64,000 nt of DNA from positions 1,178,001 through 1,242,000 of the forward strand of contig OZ037876.1 in assembly GCA_964035575.1 (NCBI GenBank), given 5' to 3'. The position numbers and the translations under genes are program-made. This document shows, piece after piece, positions 35,801 to 47,073 of this stretch. The notes under the pieces are model-generated. The model did not search any database. It was not told the DNA's origin and saw nothing but the letters and a program-made list of their open reading frames with translations. This DNA comes from Rhynchopus sp. YZ270_cl-10 (lineage: Eukaryota > Euglenozoa > Diplonemea > Diplonemida > Diplonemidae). Each line of letters starts with the position of its first letter. Positions within the stretch are counted from its first letter, which is position 1.

Positions 35801-38174
35801 CAACGAGCTGTTCGCGTCCACGGCGGACATGATCTGGACTGTCGAGACTGAGTGGCGCGCATACGACAACTGCGGGGCTCAGACACCGATCCTCAAGAAG
35901 ATCCTGTACCTCACAATTGAGAAGCCTGAGTTTGCCTACTTCCCCGACAATGTCACCGTCGAGTCTGCAGACCTTGCACCCAGCAAGATGCCAGGAGGCG
36001 AGCCCAGGGCAGCGGCTGTTGGCAACATGGTGTGCGGACACCAAATTGGCATTGAGTTCACCGACTCGAAGTTCGAGTTGACGGAGACGACTGAGGACTA
36101 CGAGCAGTGCTGGAGTGTGATGCGTGCGTGGACAGTCTTCATTGACTTCGCTCAGGAGGGGTCGAGAGAATTCCACCCTGTGAACACGACACGTGTGCAG
36201 GAGTTGACATTCTGCACACGCAACGAGACGGAGCGTGTGTGGCTGAACATCCCTGGAACCCAGGGGGACCACGTCGACGCCACCACCACGGCCACCTCAA
36301 GCGCACTCTCTACCGACGCGACGGGTGGTGTGCAGACCGCAGGGTCACAGTACAGCACGGATGCTGCGACGTACCGTGTCATCCCGTCCCGCAGCGGCAA
36401 AGGATCGTACTTCCTCAACGAGCTGCACGGATGCTACCTGTCGACCGAGTCGGAGGCACAGGAGCGCCTCCAGTGCACGAGCCAGCGCAAGAACGACACC
36501 ACGTACACCGGCGGGCACGTATACCACACAGTTCCGTACGTCACGATCGCTGGGTGCGAGACTCTCTGCTGTGCCGAGAGCAAGTGCGTCGTGTGGGAGC
36601 ACACCGACTCTGCAAGCGACAGCGAGGTGACCGCCTCGCAGGGTATGTGCATTGCAGGCCGTTCGTGTTGCTACCTCAAGCACTCTGCGTACGGCGCCGT
36701 CGCCCTCGCAGGCCGCACCGCGGGTGAGATGGACAACAGAGTCAACCTGGGCGAGACGGAGTGCGAGGCGTCTGTGCAGCTGCAGGACACTGGCGTGCTT
36801 GGGTCTGTGTACGGGGAGATTGCTGGCGTGGACGCACACCAATGCGAGGCTGCGTGCTGCAATGCTGCTGCCAACTGCACGGCGTGGATGTTCGGCGCGA
36901 AGACCGGCAGCGGCGTGTGCAACGAGGGTGCAGACTGTTGCTGGCTGGTGGACGAGACGGGCACGGAGACCAAGTCTGGATACCTCTCTGGAATGCGCGG
37001 CACGGCTGACGACCAACAGAAGCCGTGCGATGAGACGACTGCTAAGCGCGTACCCGAGATGGAGCTTGTTGGGTACAACCTGCAGACGATCTCCGGCACT
37101 GACGAGAACGGCTGCAGCGCTGCGTGCTGCTACGCGGCAGGGTGCAGGGCGTGGTCTTTCTCTGCTGCCACCAACACTGCCGACGGCGTCTGCAAGGTGG
37201 GTGAGTCGTGCTGCTGGCTGAAGGCGCGCATTGGACGTGCGAAGCGCAACACCAACATTGTTGCGTCTGGCATGCCTGAGCGCTCGAACGGTGCGATGGA
37301 GCAGACCAAAGCGCAGGAGGAGTACGACGCTGTGCAGAGCTCTGGTGGCAGCTCTTTCCCGCTTGCGGAGACGTGCGCAGAGGAGGTGCGCACTGGGTCG
37401 TACATCAACACAGAGTCGCTTAGTCACATCAGGAACGTTACGCAGAAGATCTGCGCTGCGGCTTGCTGTGGTGAACATAAGTGTGAGGCGTGGGCGTACG
37501 TCTCTGCTGCGAACTCCAACGGCATCTTCAGCCCTGCAGGCACTGCCACCACTAACTGCGTCGACGGCGTGTCATGCTGCGTCCTCCAGGGCAAGAAGGC
37601 AGGCAACCAGATCACCGACTCCCGCTACACCTCTGGCCTTATGACCAACAGACGCCACGTCGACAAGCTGGGGTGCTCCGCTACTCCGCAGGGCTGGGAG
37701 GTCACAATCCGCGGCGAGAAGGACTGGGGGTCGACACGGGGTGGGAAGAGGACTGTGTCGATCCGTCCCTTCGGCTACGTTGCTTCGGCAGCACGCCGCA
37801 GGGCTCGTATCCTTGAGGACACTCCGACGTACTCGCTCTACACCCAGGACAAGGACGACGTTGGAGGGTGGCAGGCGGCCCCGACCGCCGGAGCGCTTCT
37901 GATTGACCATGACGAGGATGCGGACATCACGCAGAAGATCAGTGTGTTTGAGCTGGAGGAGGTGACGGCAGAGAAGCTCGAGCAGAAGGAGGGCCGTGCC
38001 GAAGAGCGTGGCGACACAGACCACACCCTCACCTTTGTCATGGTTGGTATTACCGCAGCCGTTGCTATCCTCATTGCAGCAGTCCTCTTCTACGTTTTCG
38101 CCATCAAGAACAAGGGCAAGCCACAAGGAAAAGATGCGCAAAGCGATGAACACGCCCCCGATGCACAGCTTTGA
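29862..38174 (+). CDS. giant secreted/type-I membrane protein with PPTP repeats, beta modules and PAN-like domains, 2770 aa
   Basis: A single open exon. I start at 29862 because it gives a clear signal peptide ([15 protein letters not shown]); an upstream in-frame start would bury it. Layout: a helical Ala-rich region to about 260; more than 30 PPTPxP repeats at about 263-446; an acidic linker; a long beta-rich ectodomain; three copies of a module of about 154 residues (starts near 1089, 1243 and 1397; cores LxGW, IGGVxxVS, LFWG) plus a partial fourth; a Trp-rich amphipathic stretch from about 1629 and a Trp/Cys cluster (1710-1760); an HYR-like region (about 1930-2127, with WRAYDNCG); four PAN/Apple-like modules (about 2189-2596, each with CxxxCC and CxxGxxCC); a transmembrane helix at about 2723-2748; and a short charged tail. 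It is probably a cell-surface adhesion or coat protein. I do not recognise the 154-residue module. Confidence 0.93.
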   Translation: MKLLVATLLVATVSGEWGDEFSHFDEFSAETYGRDGDTQAAAKKSPIAATSMTALNIAAKAAGLQMLQNTLETAGTQLDGLGFSTLIDTLGGVSTVFGGAAEKMLAELAPFLLMTDVELEELANLVQTLSASIRTQLNFLAECVTGDAARAAAPVAARKAAAAARAAKAANTVVKPLNNIRGYKISATAILGYDAFWALDHVRNITARLRNQTIVPPPPHKVQIVPKMAIKARSTIGDIHDGVAPQILFGVAGTLGFDFAQYTAAPPPATPSPPTPSPPTPSPPTPSPPTPSPPTPSPPTPAPPTPAPPTPAPPTPAPPTPAPPTPAPPTPAPPTPAPPTPAPPTPSPPTPAPPTPAPPTPAPPTPAPPTPAPPTPSPPTPAPPTPAPPTPAPPTPAPPTPSPPTPSPPTPSPPTPSPPTPSPPTSVPSTPSPPTPVPPTPAPAPGTARDAEVMDEHTTVNYDEAVADRDAEPEWETEGEETEPVDRDADAEAVTAATIKKKTEDFLKLIVLSFDIGLPSGCSPNCVGVTLGLAPITALYKDVHVSLSLPYDVRNIDANFWQTLHIGFKISFFEAAKLRWGTLKNAFKTAKRFAHYVQWITGNRWAPTSAPATPAPPTFSPTTAQTNTPLPYNFLKVVQLTISKAWALTGSGGSGSPFQDREADVQQEVAPLTAIRDVVLPVATFLNGRYAADFCIGTSCGSTSAADAHLRVEGNASVTFPGCRSVAAEFNSPGVTASALANLAADLLPSGTAKTFVQTNVIPYLAFGLKTVVAKADLSLTGDINIHAQGSPDLTAIPSTNVVLQAVKSLGQSPLLLVQALGSPGAGALTLSAGVGLPPDTAQKNVAMIDSQGKGLSLLTTVELSIILSEWRHTAYVPVRFCVEKCKNPFAERRFLNMSGSLALRKNALGTFVTGFLLMEGTWYNMLGLNFVHAHRLLAGFTMQIETGLPFGFQVGGEVCLGTEAACRAKDPTTITALVYVGIDASNPDDNYIVAMLERLTVRDVLTLVGLSKQSFYSQLPAALLATGVYARDLTLCTQKNQLGKPRNVTSMTEVDVNCYAYIMMSFLERQIPTSVGTLTVPSGIRASGRLQLFGWNILATFEVSPTRLLIDVVTDPLHINIGGVQLVSFTGTNGKSGPRFKVDASPSGVIADIDVAIAIPLVGCTGSGKLTFNAADGLHMDANLNLFWGIVSSRVTMDWSPSGSQLSMMIHHASFAGGVVQLLNTGFQYDLTTPGGPSASLQGRLQILGWNLQAGIVLANRVVSITATADPLNLRIGSVDLVSLTSQTNTRTGPSFAVTAGVGVVPSGHFDAKLTVGIIGSSIGTRVSFNGANFQFSGAMRLFWGLATANVNAKWTADLSFLEIAIPQLGFANIVEFKNILYRHNAASTTPTALLSGDLVLLGWTLSASVVITTNRVTVTVRPAPLKLQIGGVDIVSLTSSTGGPLLISVSVYWGGSVPQVDVSLDAKLSVPIIGCEGTGIVRNTAEKYTVSVSMTLFWGLQSATVYAEWTRSLSYVYVSIVEMKLLGGFVTFKDLTYTHNNGASTSSMAIRGKVTVAGLIGLSVSLSVTRNGNYKTGNFRVTGNVGPASLTVSGSGVTWGGLPEALWNIDVSGGLDTAQLKSIATNAWNGIKGAAQSVGRTLTGLWNSVVWYGGQIWNLVGNTAQSIVNALSWWQDRLGSFLESFRNALNRFVDWIRGFLAGWRTGERIEWIWHWDQWGCRHQIKRWNQCGWRCRRHCAWYGCWPVCWVGCWGAQAAKSVPTDHCLRVKAWNGKQAKTYQGHKANTQTTHTNTINNNPALVGINDGRMTSVASPSGLNYGYRTNGYGAKVCTVNAQVKKLSKNRWAPNAGAWQHQSQQVTCNQNGQINGYWEYKKISDQMARTVTSTQTNGAGFLPQSLHRDADYLQAPDDVDSTKNVVGNGSISEKVEFQMESVEAEMSCDGQDAAIPQAVINATADTIVFSSNCSDPTVTIAYYGYNELFASTADMIWTVETEWRAYDNCGAQTPILKKILYLTIEKPEFAYFPDNVTVESADLAPSKMPGGEPRAAAVGNMVCGHQIGIEFTDSKFELTETTEDYEQCWSVMRAWTVFIDFAQEGSREFHPVNTTRVQELTFCTRNETERVWLNIPGTQGDHVDATTTATSSALSTDATGGVQTAGSQYSTDAATYRVIPSRSGKGSYFLNELHGCYLSTESEAQERLQCTSQRKNDTTYTGGHVYHTVPYVTIAGCETLCCAESKCVVWEHTDSASDSEVTASQGMCIAGRSCCYLKHSAYGAVALAGRTAGEMDNRVNLGETECEASVQLQDTGVLGSVYGEIAGVDAHQCEAACCNAAANCTAWMFGAKTGSGVCNEGADCCWLVDETGTETKSGYLSGMRGTADDQQKPCDETTAKRVPEMELVGYNLQTISGTDENGCSAACCYAAGCRAWSFSAATNTADGVCKVGESCCWLKARIGRAKRNTNIVASGMPERSNGAMEQTKAQEEYDAVQSSGGSSFPLAETCAEEVRTGSYINTESLSHIRNVTQKICAAACCGEHKCEAWAYVSAANSNGIFSPAGTATTNCVDGVSCCVLQGKKAGNQITDSRYTSGLMTNRRHVDKLGCSATPQGWEVTIRGEKDWGSTRGGKRTVSIRPFGYVASAARRRARILEDTPTYSLYTQDKDDVGGWQAAPTAGALLIDHDEDADITQKISVFELEEVTAEKLEQKEGRAEERGDTDHTLTFVMVGITAAVAILIAAVLFYVFAIKNKGKPQGKDAQSDEHAPDAQL
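30652..31197 (+). repeat. coding minisatellite for PPTP repeats
   Basis: More than 30 copies of a 15-bp unit (roughly CCGACACCGGCACCA variants) within the giant gene, encoding PPTPAP/PPTPSP in frame. Extended polyproline stalks of this type space domains away from the membrane or cell wall. The opposite strand is also open here (Gly/Val repeats), which is only a shadow of the repeat. Unit number is likely variable between strains. Confidence 0.95.
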
Positions 38175-38438
38175 AACAAAAATATAAAAAATAAATAAAT
38201 ATAAAAAAAGTCCAACGTGTTGTCTGAAATGTCCCCTTTATCTTTAATCAAAACAACCCTTTCTTTCGTTTTGAACAACGAGGTCAATTAGGTCCCCCGA
38301 ATTTTATTTTATTTTTATTTGCGAAAGAAAACATCTTTTTCGTTTCTGACACCCCCCTCTTTTGTGTTGCTAATTAAAAGGGTTCCGAGCACAGTTGATT
38401 TTTTTTTTTGTGTGGGTGATTTTTTTCTCTTTTTTTCT

Positions 38439-38474
38439 AGGTGACTAAGCACGAGCGGTTTAGGTTCATCTTTT
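38439..38474 (+). repeat. dispersed hairpin-1 element
   Basis: AGGTGACTAAGCACGAGCGG then TTTAGGTTCATCTTTT. CTAAGC pairs with GTTTAG (one G-T pair). Preceded by a TTTTTTTCT pyrimidine tract ending in AG, so the junction reads like a 3' splice site fused to a GTGA donor. Confidence 0.7.
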
Positions 38475-38836
38475 AAACTTTCGTTTTTTTTTTCTCTTCT
38501 CCCCGCCCTCCAGAATTTCCTTTGCGCACGAGAACTACTTCTTTCCCCCCCCCCTTTTTTTTTCTCTCTTTTTTTTGCTTTCGTGAAAAGGAGTGTTTCT
38601 CACTGTGCGCGGTTCAGGAGGGGTCAGTGGTTTACTCACAAAAAAAAAACTATCATAGTGCTTTGAGCTTTTGTTCCCCCCCCCCCCCCTCCCCCCCCTC
38701 TCCATCCCCATTCCCTTTTTCCCCTTCTTCCCACACACCAATCAAAACCCTCGCTCTCCTCTTCCACTTTCCGCTTTCCCTTTTTTTTTACATTACATGT
38801 TCTCGACACACCGAGGTTTTTTTTTTATATTTAATT

Positions 38837-38880
38837 GGTGACTAGGCGCAGTGGTCTGGGATGACCCAATACCGTCTTAT
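38837..38880 (+). repeat. dispersed hairpin-1 element, diverged
   Basis: GGTGACTAGGCGCAGTGGTC then TGGGATGACCC, followed by ACCGTCTTATC. It keeps the GGTGACTA start and a CTTAT tail but the stem is rearranged. Preceded by poly-T. Confidence 0.45.
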
Positions 38881-38998
38881 CATATCAACCTTTTTTTTTT
38901 CTTTTTTTTTTTTCCCCTTTTTTTTTCCCCCCCTTTTTTTTAATGAAACACCACCTTTGTTTCACCAAAATTCAGCGCTAACGTGCCCTTTCAGATGA

Positions 38999-39070
38999 AT
39001 GTGCACGAGAGACATTTAATCCACTACCAAGTTATTTTTAGTGCAATGCCCTCCCCGAGGCTCTTGCACT
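38999..39070 (+). repeat. two-hairpin element (diverged hairpin 1 plus perfect hairpin 2)
   Basis: First part ATGTGCACGAGAGACATTTA resembles the middle of hairpin 1. Second part at 39040-39070 is a near-perfect stem-loop: AGTGCAA pairs with TTGCACT, and inside it GCC pairs with GGC. The second hairpin follows TTATTTTTAG, as in the copies at 49131, 59321 and 63531, and is followed by ATCAGCC (ATCAAC in 49131). Confidence 0.65.
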
Positions 39071-39097
39071 ATCAGCCCCCCTTTTTTTTATCTTATA

Positions 39098-39136
39098 AGG
39101 TGACTAAGCGATGAGAGGCTGAGACATCTTACCCAA
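39098..39136 (+). repeat. dispersed hairpin-1 element
   Basis: AGGTGACTAAGCGATGAGAG then GCTGAGACATCTTACCC. The stem CTAAGC/GCTGAG has one mismatch. Preceded by a T-rich tract ending TTATA. A good acceptor-like sequence (CTGTCTTATAG) follows at 39155-39165. Confidence 0.65.
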
Positions 39137-39736
39137 CTATTTTTTTTCCCCCTCTGTCTTATAGATGTTGTGCAACGATGCGCATATTCTCTGCAAAATT
39201 TTTCTCTGTGTGTTTTTTTTTTTTTTTAAATTTTCTTTGCGCATCTGCATCTGTTCAGTTGCCCGCATTCAGAGAATGTTACATCTCCTATTCACCCCCC
39301 TTTTTACATTTTTAAAGATGCGCCCTTTAGGCCCAAAATTACCTTACGCTGTCTGTAAGATCATTCCTTTGTAAGGGTTTTTTGGAGGTAGTTAAACAGA
39401 GACTTAAGAAGAAGGGTTTTCGTGTTGTGTAGATGTGTGTAATTATGCTAGTAGAGTACAGCAATGTCAATCCCTCTTTTAGGCTTCGTTTTAACAACCT
39501 TTCTTATGAAGGTGTTTTACTGCATATAACCTCGTCGACTTTACGACGTGGCGCTTTTTTTGTATTTTTGTACACAAAAAAATTTTTATGATGGTTTGAT
39601 TGCAACAACATTGTTCTTTTTGTTGCGTGCCTGCATCCTCTGCACGTTGCATCCTCAACTCCATCATTATTTGGCTCTTTGTACTGACTGCTTCAATTGA
39701 AAGTTAACCGACAAAAAAAAAATATTGTAACGTTTT

Positions 39737-39778
39737 GTAGTGGAGTGCATTCCATTGGGTGTCGACACTGCAACCAAA
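39737..39778 (+). repeat. dispersed short repeat, copy 2
   Basis: Diverged relative of 28441-28486, containing the palindrome GTGTCGACAC where the other copy has GTGTCCGCAC. Followed by an AT-rich segment. Confidence 0.5.
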
Positions 39779-40122
39779 ATTAATAATTCTGCTTTTTGGT
39801 TTGGTTTTGTTTTTGTTGGCGACAAACCGGGTCGATACCTTCACACCCACTGCGCATATGCAGGAGCCCCCGTGCCTTAACCTGCAATACAAGCAAATGG
39901 AGTGATAATATCATCCCGAACAACCTTGTGTTTTAAGCTTGCCCACCCAAGAACTCCCTCACACTACTTGTCGGTACTTAACTTCTGATGGTCAAAAAAG
40001 TGCATAACTTTCCTCGGCAATAGCCTAGGGCATTTCTAGAACCTGGACATACGGCACACCAAGCATGGTGCACCCTGAGTAAGAAAAGCACCGGATCAAA
40101 ACAACGTGCCGCCAGGATAGCA

Positions 40123-40159
<37 letters not shown>

Positions 40160-41562
40160 GTATCCATACTTTTGAAATTCATTAGCCTTCGGGCGACTTT
40201 CTGTACAGAACCCATTCTCGGATGGGTGATTGTCGACACTACCAATTAAAAAAAACCTCTTAGCTAGTACGAGCCGGAACAAAGCGGGGCACGTGTTTAT
40301 CTTCTGTCTGCCAAACACAGCCTTCACCCCTGTCGACGGGTTGTTGGTGCTCCCGTTATTCCGTGGCACAGCTAATGTCTTGTTTCTTTCGTATGATCCA
40401 CTTCTTTTTTTTTTTATTCTTTTTATTCTTCTTGCGTTTGCCTACTATCAACTGTCCTTCTTTTTTCCTCCTCTTCATTTTGAGATTTTTTTTTTTTTTA
40501 AAGTGAAAAAGCCAGAGTTATATGTTTGACTCAATGTAAATTTTTTAACAAAACAACACCCAATGTGGTCATCAGACTAATATCCATACCAGGTACAGGA
40601 TTTTGCCCACAATACTTTATCTTTACTGAATTTTTATGCAAAAAAATAGAAAAAATATGGGTGATATATTTTGGTTACGTGTCTGCATTCCTATTGGGGG
40701 CAAATACGAGACCCCCTTAGCTGTCCGCATAAAGGGGATATTCGTTGAACCTCCCTTAGTAAAGATGTACGCACAATGTCAGAATAGATGTCACCCCCTT
40801 TCTTTGTTTGCATTTAGATGTCAGTTCGGATCCCCACAGATGTATAAAAGGAGAAAGCAAAAAAAAAATACGATTTATGTCAAATACACCTTTTAAGTTG
40901 CGATGTAAAGGGAGATAAGAGGGAAAAGTGTTGTAGGGTGTGTGATGTGATACGGTTGGAGTCGAATCCTAGTAGTATTAATGCATTGTTTTCGTCATGA
41001 AACCGGGAAAAAAATAATCAAGACATATAATTCTTGATGTAGACTCCTTTGTACAAAAAAGGTACATTTGTCTTTCTGAAGTTTCTAAGTAGGTCTTTAA
41101 GCACGATTCATATTGCCTTTCTTTTCCCCTCTTTGAAAAAGTGAAATTGTCACCTCAAAAATGACCTTCTATTTGGAAGAGGAAAAAAGAAAAAAAAAAA
41201 ACCTATATTTTTTTTTTTTTGAAGAATTAATCATCTTGTTAACGATGTTGCGTAAGGATCGAACCTCCAACCTCATTACACCCCACACCACTGTTCCCCC
41301 TACACCCCTTTGTAACGAGAAAGAATCCCCCAAGAAAAAAATAATAAAAATTGTGTAGGGTAGGTAAAAAAAAAGAAAAGACAGAATCTTCAGGGTTGAT
41401 GGACCCCCTCTTCCCTGTTCCTGTTTTTTTTCCCCCCTTCCCTTTCCCCTCTTCCCTCTTCCCCCCCCCTCCCCATTTTCTCCTTCCCTATTTCAGTCAA
41501 ATTTCCCTCCCAATCCACGTCACTTTGCTCCCCCCCATCCTCCCTTGTGTTACCCCGTTCGC

Positions 41563-41602
<40 letters not shown>

Positions 41603-42149
41603 GTTGTTGTCTTTCATTTCGCCCAACTTGCAACAAGGTAATGAGTTTACCGCTACAGCGGTAAACAAGTTAGCCAAAAAATGAGGAAAAAAAAAAACAT
41701 CTCCCCCCATCCCTCCCTCCCAAGAAAGAAAACTTACCATCATCCACTCTGTGTTTTTTTATTAGAAGGAAAAAAAAAATATCTTTTTTTTTTTTTACAA
41801 TATCGTTTTACAAAACAAAAGAAAGTTGTCACTGCCATCAATAACAAAAGAGTTAGACTCGTTGGAAAATTGGAGTTCTTTTTTTTTTTTATTTTTTTAT
41901 TTTGCATAATAGGCGGCCACGATACTCGCTCCAAACAATTTATTAATAAAAAGAACAAGAGAAGAAAAAGCGATCTCCACTCAGGGTCGACCCCTCTATT
42001 TTTTCTCTTTTTACTTTATCAACGCCATATATTCTGAAGCAAAAGCCTCCATTTCCAACAAAGAAATAAAATCAAAAAATCAACAAAAAAAAATACACAA
42101 AAATACTGGCAGAAGTTTTAGATCAACCAAAACAGTTTTTTTTTAAAAC

Positions 42150-42303
42150 TCACACTACTTTGTGAGCGAAAAGTGTCACGTCGTTCACTCACCCCCCCCC
42201 CCCAACCGTGCTCCGCAACACCACCCAGGTGGAGATAATGTGGAATTCGTCAATGCATCAAACTACAAGGAGGGGGTGAGGGAACGACAGGTGACACTTT
42301 TTT
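42150..42303. mobile_element. structured MITE-like repeat, copy 1
   Basis: Arms AAGTGTCACGTCGTTCACTC at 42171-42190 and, read in reverse from 42299, AAGTGTCACCTGTCGTTCCC with CTCACCC on both, so about 26-bp imperfect inverted repeats enclose roughly 80 bp. A second small hairpin (CTCACA/TGTGAG) precedes the left arm. A copy with the same layout lies at 62582-62738, including the shared internal CCGTGCTCCGCAACACCACC. No coding capacity. No clear target duplication, so the superfamily is not assigned. Confidence 0.7.
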
Positions 42304-42693
42304 TATAACTATTCCCCAATGTGGCAACACCGGCATGGTGACCTGTATCGGCAAACCGCGTCGTAGAGACGTGAAAAACGGCACCAACTGGGGACGCGGT
42401 CCCCAGGTTTACTCTGGATAGAACAATAAGAGCAGCCACGCTGCCCTCAGCAGCAGCGCTAAAGTGACGAGAGTGAATGCTAAATAACAAACAAAAGAGA
42501 AATCCTCCCTCTTCTCCCCCCTCCCTCATTTTTTTAAAAACTACCTTTTCTTCATCTCCCCACCTCTCACCTCTCACCCCCTCTCCATTCCAGCGACACT
42601 ACACAAAACACCCTTCCCCCCCCTTCCCTCCCTCCCTTCTCTCCCCCTATTTTGCCATAATTTCATTTTGTTAAAAAGGGGGGTTTTTTTTGG
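42304..42693. other. upstream region of the Atg11/FIP200-like gene
   Basis: About 390 bases: first a mixed-composition part, then a strongly C/T-rich stretch from 42500 to 42690 that is the likely core promoter and 5' UTR of the next gene. No ORF supported. Confidence 0.4.
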
Positions 42694-45600
42694 ATGGCGT
42701 CTAGTTCCGGGTTGGTGGTATGGGGTAAGTCGGGGGAGACGTTGCTGTTCACTCCTGAAGAGGATACGACGGTGGAGTTGGCACGGTTTGCCGCTTTAGA
42801 TGAATTGCGTGAAAAGCTTCAGATGTCGACTGACATTGCGACAACTGCGATTGATGGAAAGAAATTGGTTATTTTGGATCAGCTTGGGAATCAACCCCCT
42901 CCGCAGTCTTTGCTGTCTTCTCATAAGGCTTTGTTCATTTTTGTCCGCCCTGCCAGAGATTTACCGAACAGTCATCCCGATACTTTGCCGCCCGATTTTT
43001 ATGCACAGCATGTCACGCAATTGCAGCCTCCTGACATTCCATCGGCAAGCTACACTGCAAACTCTACTTCGTTGTTGCAGAGTATGAGGGACCATACCTT
43101 TTCAAGAACAGAACGGTGCAGAACCTATGCGCAGTTGGCGAAGAGTCGGGCAGATTTTTGTACCCAATCGTCTCTTTCTTTGCAGCTACAGTACAAAGCG
43201 AGGGATGCTGTGTGTGCACACATTGGACAGCTCTCTTCCAAAGCAACCGAGGCGCACACAGAACTCCGCGAACGCATCGATCGCCATGGCCGCAACTTCA
43301 CCCACCTCCTCTCCAGCTTCGAAGAGGATACAAAGAGGCTTGCATTGGTCCCTCTCCACCCTTCTCTCCGAGGCGAGCATGGAGAGACCCTGGCAGACGC
43401 AGTGTGTGATATCGTTCCATGGAAGGAGCTTTGCCATGAGAAATGGCAGGGCCTGCTGGCAAAACTTCAAGATTTCGAAGGAGATTTGTTTCGTGTCAAA
43501 CGGGAGGTGGAAGAGGTGAACAATGCACTGCCTTCAGGGGAGGTGGATTTCGAACGTTTAGATGATGCGGGAAAAGAGGCACGTGAAACGCGGAATGACC
43601 TGAGAGTGTTGCAGAAGGAGGCGGAGGAGTGTTTGTCGAACATCAATGACATTGCAGGGGATAAAACCGATGAAGTCAGCCGGCTTCAACAACGCATCAA
43701 ATCCGAAGAATTGCGCGAAAGAGCTCTATTCGAAAAGCTCAAAGCTGGAGAAGAATTCTGCAGAATGTGCTCCGAGTCGAGACAGCATATTCAAAGCTTC
43801 ATGAAACACCATGTTGAGCGTGCGGTCAATCTTACTTCAGATGTCATTCGCTTACAACGCAGAATCACTTCATATGCGGCAGCGCTAGACGGGGTAGCCG
43901 TATATTTCAATCAATTAGAGATAATGCATTTTATGCCCGAAGCATATCGGTGGGGGGTGGTGGAGCTGCACCGCAGGATCCACTATCATAGAAAGGTTGC
44001 CTGCGTTGTCACAACCGCACAACAGCTCCTCGCAAAATTCAACAGCGAAGAGGAAGGCGCACGGAAGGAGTGGAATGACTCCCTCGGTCCGTACATCCCA
44101 GAGGGCATCCTCGATGCGCTGTCGCACCCTCTCCTCTCTCTCATGGTCGAGTCCTCAGGCACCGAGGTCTCCTATCCTGCCTTAGAGAACGACACCCCCG
44201 AGCATACGATCCGCTTCTACGATGCCTTAGAGCTGAAGGCACCGTCAGACACCCCGCTCCCGCCCAAGGCATTGGTGAGTCTGCACTCTGCGCCGTTGGA
44301 GCAAGAGTTGGATGTGTTGGTCAGCAGTTTTAGCAAGGCGTTGGAACAGCCTGGGGCAGCCGCAGAACGACCGCAGGTATGGATTTTTTGGTTTTGTAGG
44401 GTTATTTTGGTCTGAAAGCGTGAAAAAAATGAAGGAATTCCCTTGCATGAAATCTCTATCGTCGAGTTGCCAGAAGTTGTCGTTTAGCTCGCTTTTCCAC
44501 TTTTGCGCGCTCGCCCTCGCAGACGCCGTCTTGCATGTTAGGGTCCACTCTTGAAATTCATCGCTTACCAACATTGTGCGAATCGACTGTCTCATCTCTC
44601 TTAAGCGCGTCGTTGCTATGATATGTGTACCAAACCTCGTTTCGCCTGGTTTTAGCAATTTTCGGTTCGAAACTATGAAAACCGTTGAGACATACTGGCT
44701 TTGCCAGCGTCACCTAGGTCTTCGATGAGGAGATCAAGTGTGTGGCAGGTGCAGATGGAGAGCCACGTGCACTCTCCTGCTTCTATGTATGGAAGCAACC
44801 CGCATAAGGTCCCGTCTACTGCTGCTCATTGCTCGCTGGTATTGCTCCTAGTGAGCTGCCCTCACTTCACCGAGAGATTCTTAAGGAAACTTCTAAGAAA
44901 TCGTTGATTTTTAATCGACCCTCTTTTGAGGCACACTTTTTAGAGGTGACCATAGTTTTCTAATTTTATCATCTCTGCCGCTCGGAAGGATACAGTGTAC
45001 CATTTCTTTGTAATGATATTCTGCAAAATCAATTCACCCTTTTCTCTTTGTAGGTTGAGAGAGGAGGCTCTGATGAAGGGGAGGAGGTGCGACGCCTGCG
45101 CAAGCGTGTTGCACAGCTCGAGGCAGACGCAGAGAGCGTGCGTGCACGCACCGAGAGCGAGCGCACGAACATGACCTCAATGCTCTCGCGGTGCTGTGAG
45201 GTGGAGGACACACTACGCCTTCTCCCGAACATGGCGCATTTCACCCTCGAGGACCCAGACTGTCTTGCACAGCTGCGTGCATACTGCCAGTCTGCTTCAC
45301 CTCAGGTATGTATCCATTTTTTGATAAATTTTTAGATTAGTGTAGTTGCCACAGTTGTGGCAATCTTCACTTTTTTTTGTGGGCAGGTAGGTAGGTAGGT
45401 AGGTAGGTTTGAACTGACCTTTCCTTTGCATGCTTCTTTTTCTTTTGGTGAGGGAAAAAGTTAATGAACTTTGCAAATAATATGAAACGTATCCTGTTAC
45501 CATTTTCCAATTTTTTTTTTGTTAGAGAAGCAGCAAAGGATTTAGGCGAATTAATTGAGGGGGGATTTTTTTTAATCTTATCTGTATGAACACAACATAG

Positions 45601-45714
45601 AATCTCAAAAGTAAATACATATCTGTATGAACAGGGTCGGTATTTGATTTTTTTTCTCTCCAACACCTCAATCCTCATCTCCAGGAACTGCCTGAAGCGG
45701 GGTCGGAAGAATAA
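42694..45714 (+). CDS. Atg11/FIP200 (RB1CC1)-like autophagy scaffold, 654 aa
   Basis: Exons 42694-44376, 45054-45305 and 45685-45714, all joined in phase 0 at GTATGG and GTATGT donors. Residues 1-90 look like the ubiquitin-like fold that starts Atg11/FIP200 proteins (ending ALFIFVRPARDLP). Residues of about 130-500 are helical and match the Atg17-like domain; the segment FMPEAYRWGVVELHRRIHYH, then QQLLAKF and YIPEGILDAL, parallels the family pattern of a Pro-Glu-Ala-Tyr helix, a conserved RR pair and a downstream YLP motif. Family members scaffold the Atg1/ULK1 kinase at the forming autophagosome. At 654 aa it is much shorter than yeast Atg11 or human FIP200, and no C-terminal Claw domain is visible. 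The 9-codon last exon is my least certain call; an alternative 3' end would change only the tail. Confidence 0.75.
44943..44979 (+). repeat. dispersed hairpin-1 element, degenerate intronic copy
   Basis: GAGGTGACCATAGTTTTCTA then ATTTTATCATCTCTGCC, about 75 nt before the acceptor at 45053. Only the AGGTGACC start and TCATCT tail are preserved; the stem is lost. Confidence 0.35.
45385..45408 (+). repeat. (AGGT)6 microsatellite in intron 2 of the Atg11-like gene
   Basis: Six tandem AGGT units. Each unit is also a minimal 5' splice-site core, so the run adds several cryptic donors inside the intron. Confidence 0.9.
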
Positions 45715-46630
45715 ACACTGCGGGAGAGGGGGGATGAATGAAGAGCACTTTGCCGCTCTCTAGCCTTCTTCCGAAAGTAGTTGACACCCTATTGCAAACT
45801 GACGGAAGGGAAAAGAAATCATTTTGTTGATTCGGCGATTTTTTTCTCTCTTGTGGTATCGTTATTGTTCGTGTACGTTATGTTCTCAGATGGGATAGCA
45901 GGTAAGGGGGGTAGGGGGGGAGGGAAATGGAGTTACTGTGTAACAATGTGCGAAGAAAAATAAACAAAAATAAAGCAGAATATCGTACAAAAAGTGGCTA
46001 TTACAACTATTTCAACGAATTTAGCAAAAAAAAAATATTCCTGGCTTTCTTTGTGCATGGTGTGTTCTCAAACACGCTTTAGATACAACAAAAAAGAGTG
46101 TCGTTTTTATGAAGTGACTATAGTAGTTTTTATGTCTTATGTGTCGAATTTTTTCCTTTTTTTCCCCCCTCCAATAGGAAATACACCCTGCGCTTGACTC
46201 TAGCTGCGGCGACTTTGTGTAAAAAAAGTGGAGATGTGCACCATGTGGCAACACAAAAGATTACACTACTCCAACAAATTTTTATTTTTTTTTCAAAAAA
46301 AATAGTAAAATAATGCTGTGACGCAACTGCCGATACGCTACAGGCAGTACAGCGGCACACCTACATCGTAGGTAACAGTGGAAAGGGTAGTGTGCATCTT
46401 TTTTTTTCAAATCCAGACTAACAGCTTCGGTACTGGGGGTTCTCTGTGGTATACGTTATTGGGAGAGGGGGGAGGGGATGTGAGTCGATGCGTCTCGCGT
46501 GTGTGTGAAAGCAGTTGTGGGTTGTTCATGAGGAGTGGGACATTGCTCAATTCTCGCATGTGTGTGAGAGAGTTTTGAAATGACAACAAAACAACATAAA
46601 ATTCTAAGAAAACAAGCTATTTTTGGCTTA

Positions 46631-46729
46631 CCGTATTCGTACAAATTATCGACCGTAAATATGTTCGACCTTTTCAGGATTTTTCTGGAAGTTCGACATT
46701 TTTGGTCGATAATTTTTGTACGAATGCGG
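46631..46729. mobile_element. 99-bp foldback MITE with TA target duplication
   Basis: Left arm CCGTATTCGTACAAATTATC then GACC; right arm read in reverse CCGCATTCGTACAAAAATTA then TCGACC. Arms are about 45 bp with a few mismatches, so the element folds into one hairpin. TA dinucleotides flank it on both sides (46629-46630 and 46730-46731), as for Tc1/mariner-type elements. No coding capacity. Confidence 0.8.
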
Positions 46730-46769
46730 TATATATTTTGCCCCCCTCTCCACCTTTATCCTTTTTGAA

Positions 46770-46806
46770 AGGTGACTAGCACGTGAGGCTTCGGTCATAT
46801 TACCCC
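46770..46806 (+). repeat. dispersed hairpin-1 element
   Basis: AGGTGACTAGCACGTGAGGC then TTCGGTCATATTACC. Lies 39 bases after the foldback element. Preceded by a C/T-rich tract and followed by C- and T-runs. Confidence 0.6.
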
Positions 46807-47051
46807 CTTTTTTTGTTTTGTTTCCCCTTCTTTGTGCCATGATTTTTTTTTTTCAAAAAAACAATTTAAAATAAACCGAACACCACACATCGCTTCCCTG
46901 CTCGGCACATCTTTTTGAGACTTTGTGTAGTTTTTTTCTCTTCTTTTATTGCACGCCATTCTGTTCCGTTATTTTAGGGTCCATTCTCTGTTCTCTGCCT
47001 TCTGCTTTCTCTCCCCCCTCTCCCCATGCATATTTACAAGTAACCTTTGCA

Positions 47052-47073
47052 GCCTGGTTGTCACCAACCAGGC
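47052..47073. other. short perfect hairpin
   Basis: GCCTGGTTG, loop TCAC, CAACCAGGC: nine perfect base pairs. It is not followed by a U-run. Function unknown; it is not near an ORF I support. Confidence 0.7.

Larger units (their letters stand above)
38175..42141. other. long intergenic region rich in T/C tracts and hairpin elements
   Basis: About 4 kb with no supportable protein gene; ORFs here run through homopolymer tracts. It contains dispersed hairpin-1 copies at 38439, 38837 and 39098, a hairpin pair at 38999-39070, the short repeat at 39737-39778, a GATTGTCGACAC motif at 40225-40236, and very long poly-A (about 40129-40157) and poly-T (about 41564-41600) runs. Two tRNA T-arm-like strings (about 40957 and 41246) lack the rest of a tRNA. 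Confidence 0.5.

Noticed and set aside
40955-40985. tRNA T arm (GGAGTCGAATCCTAG)
   Set aside because: Only part of a T arm; no acceptor, D or anticodon stems.
41240-41300. Minus-strand tRNA (GGTTCGATCC-like T loop)
   Set aside because: The T stem does not pair properly and no D arm or anticodon arm is found at the right distances.
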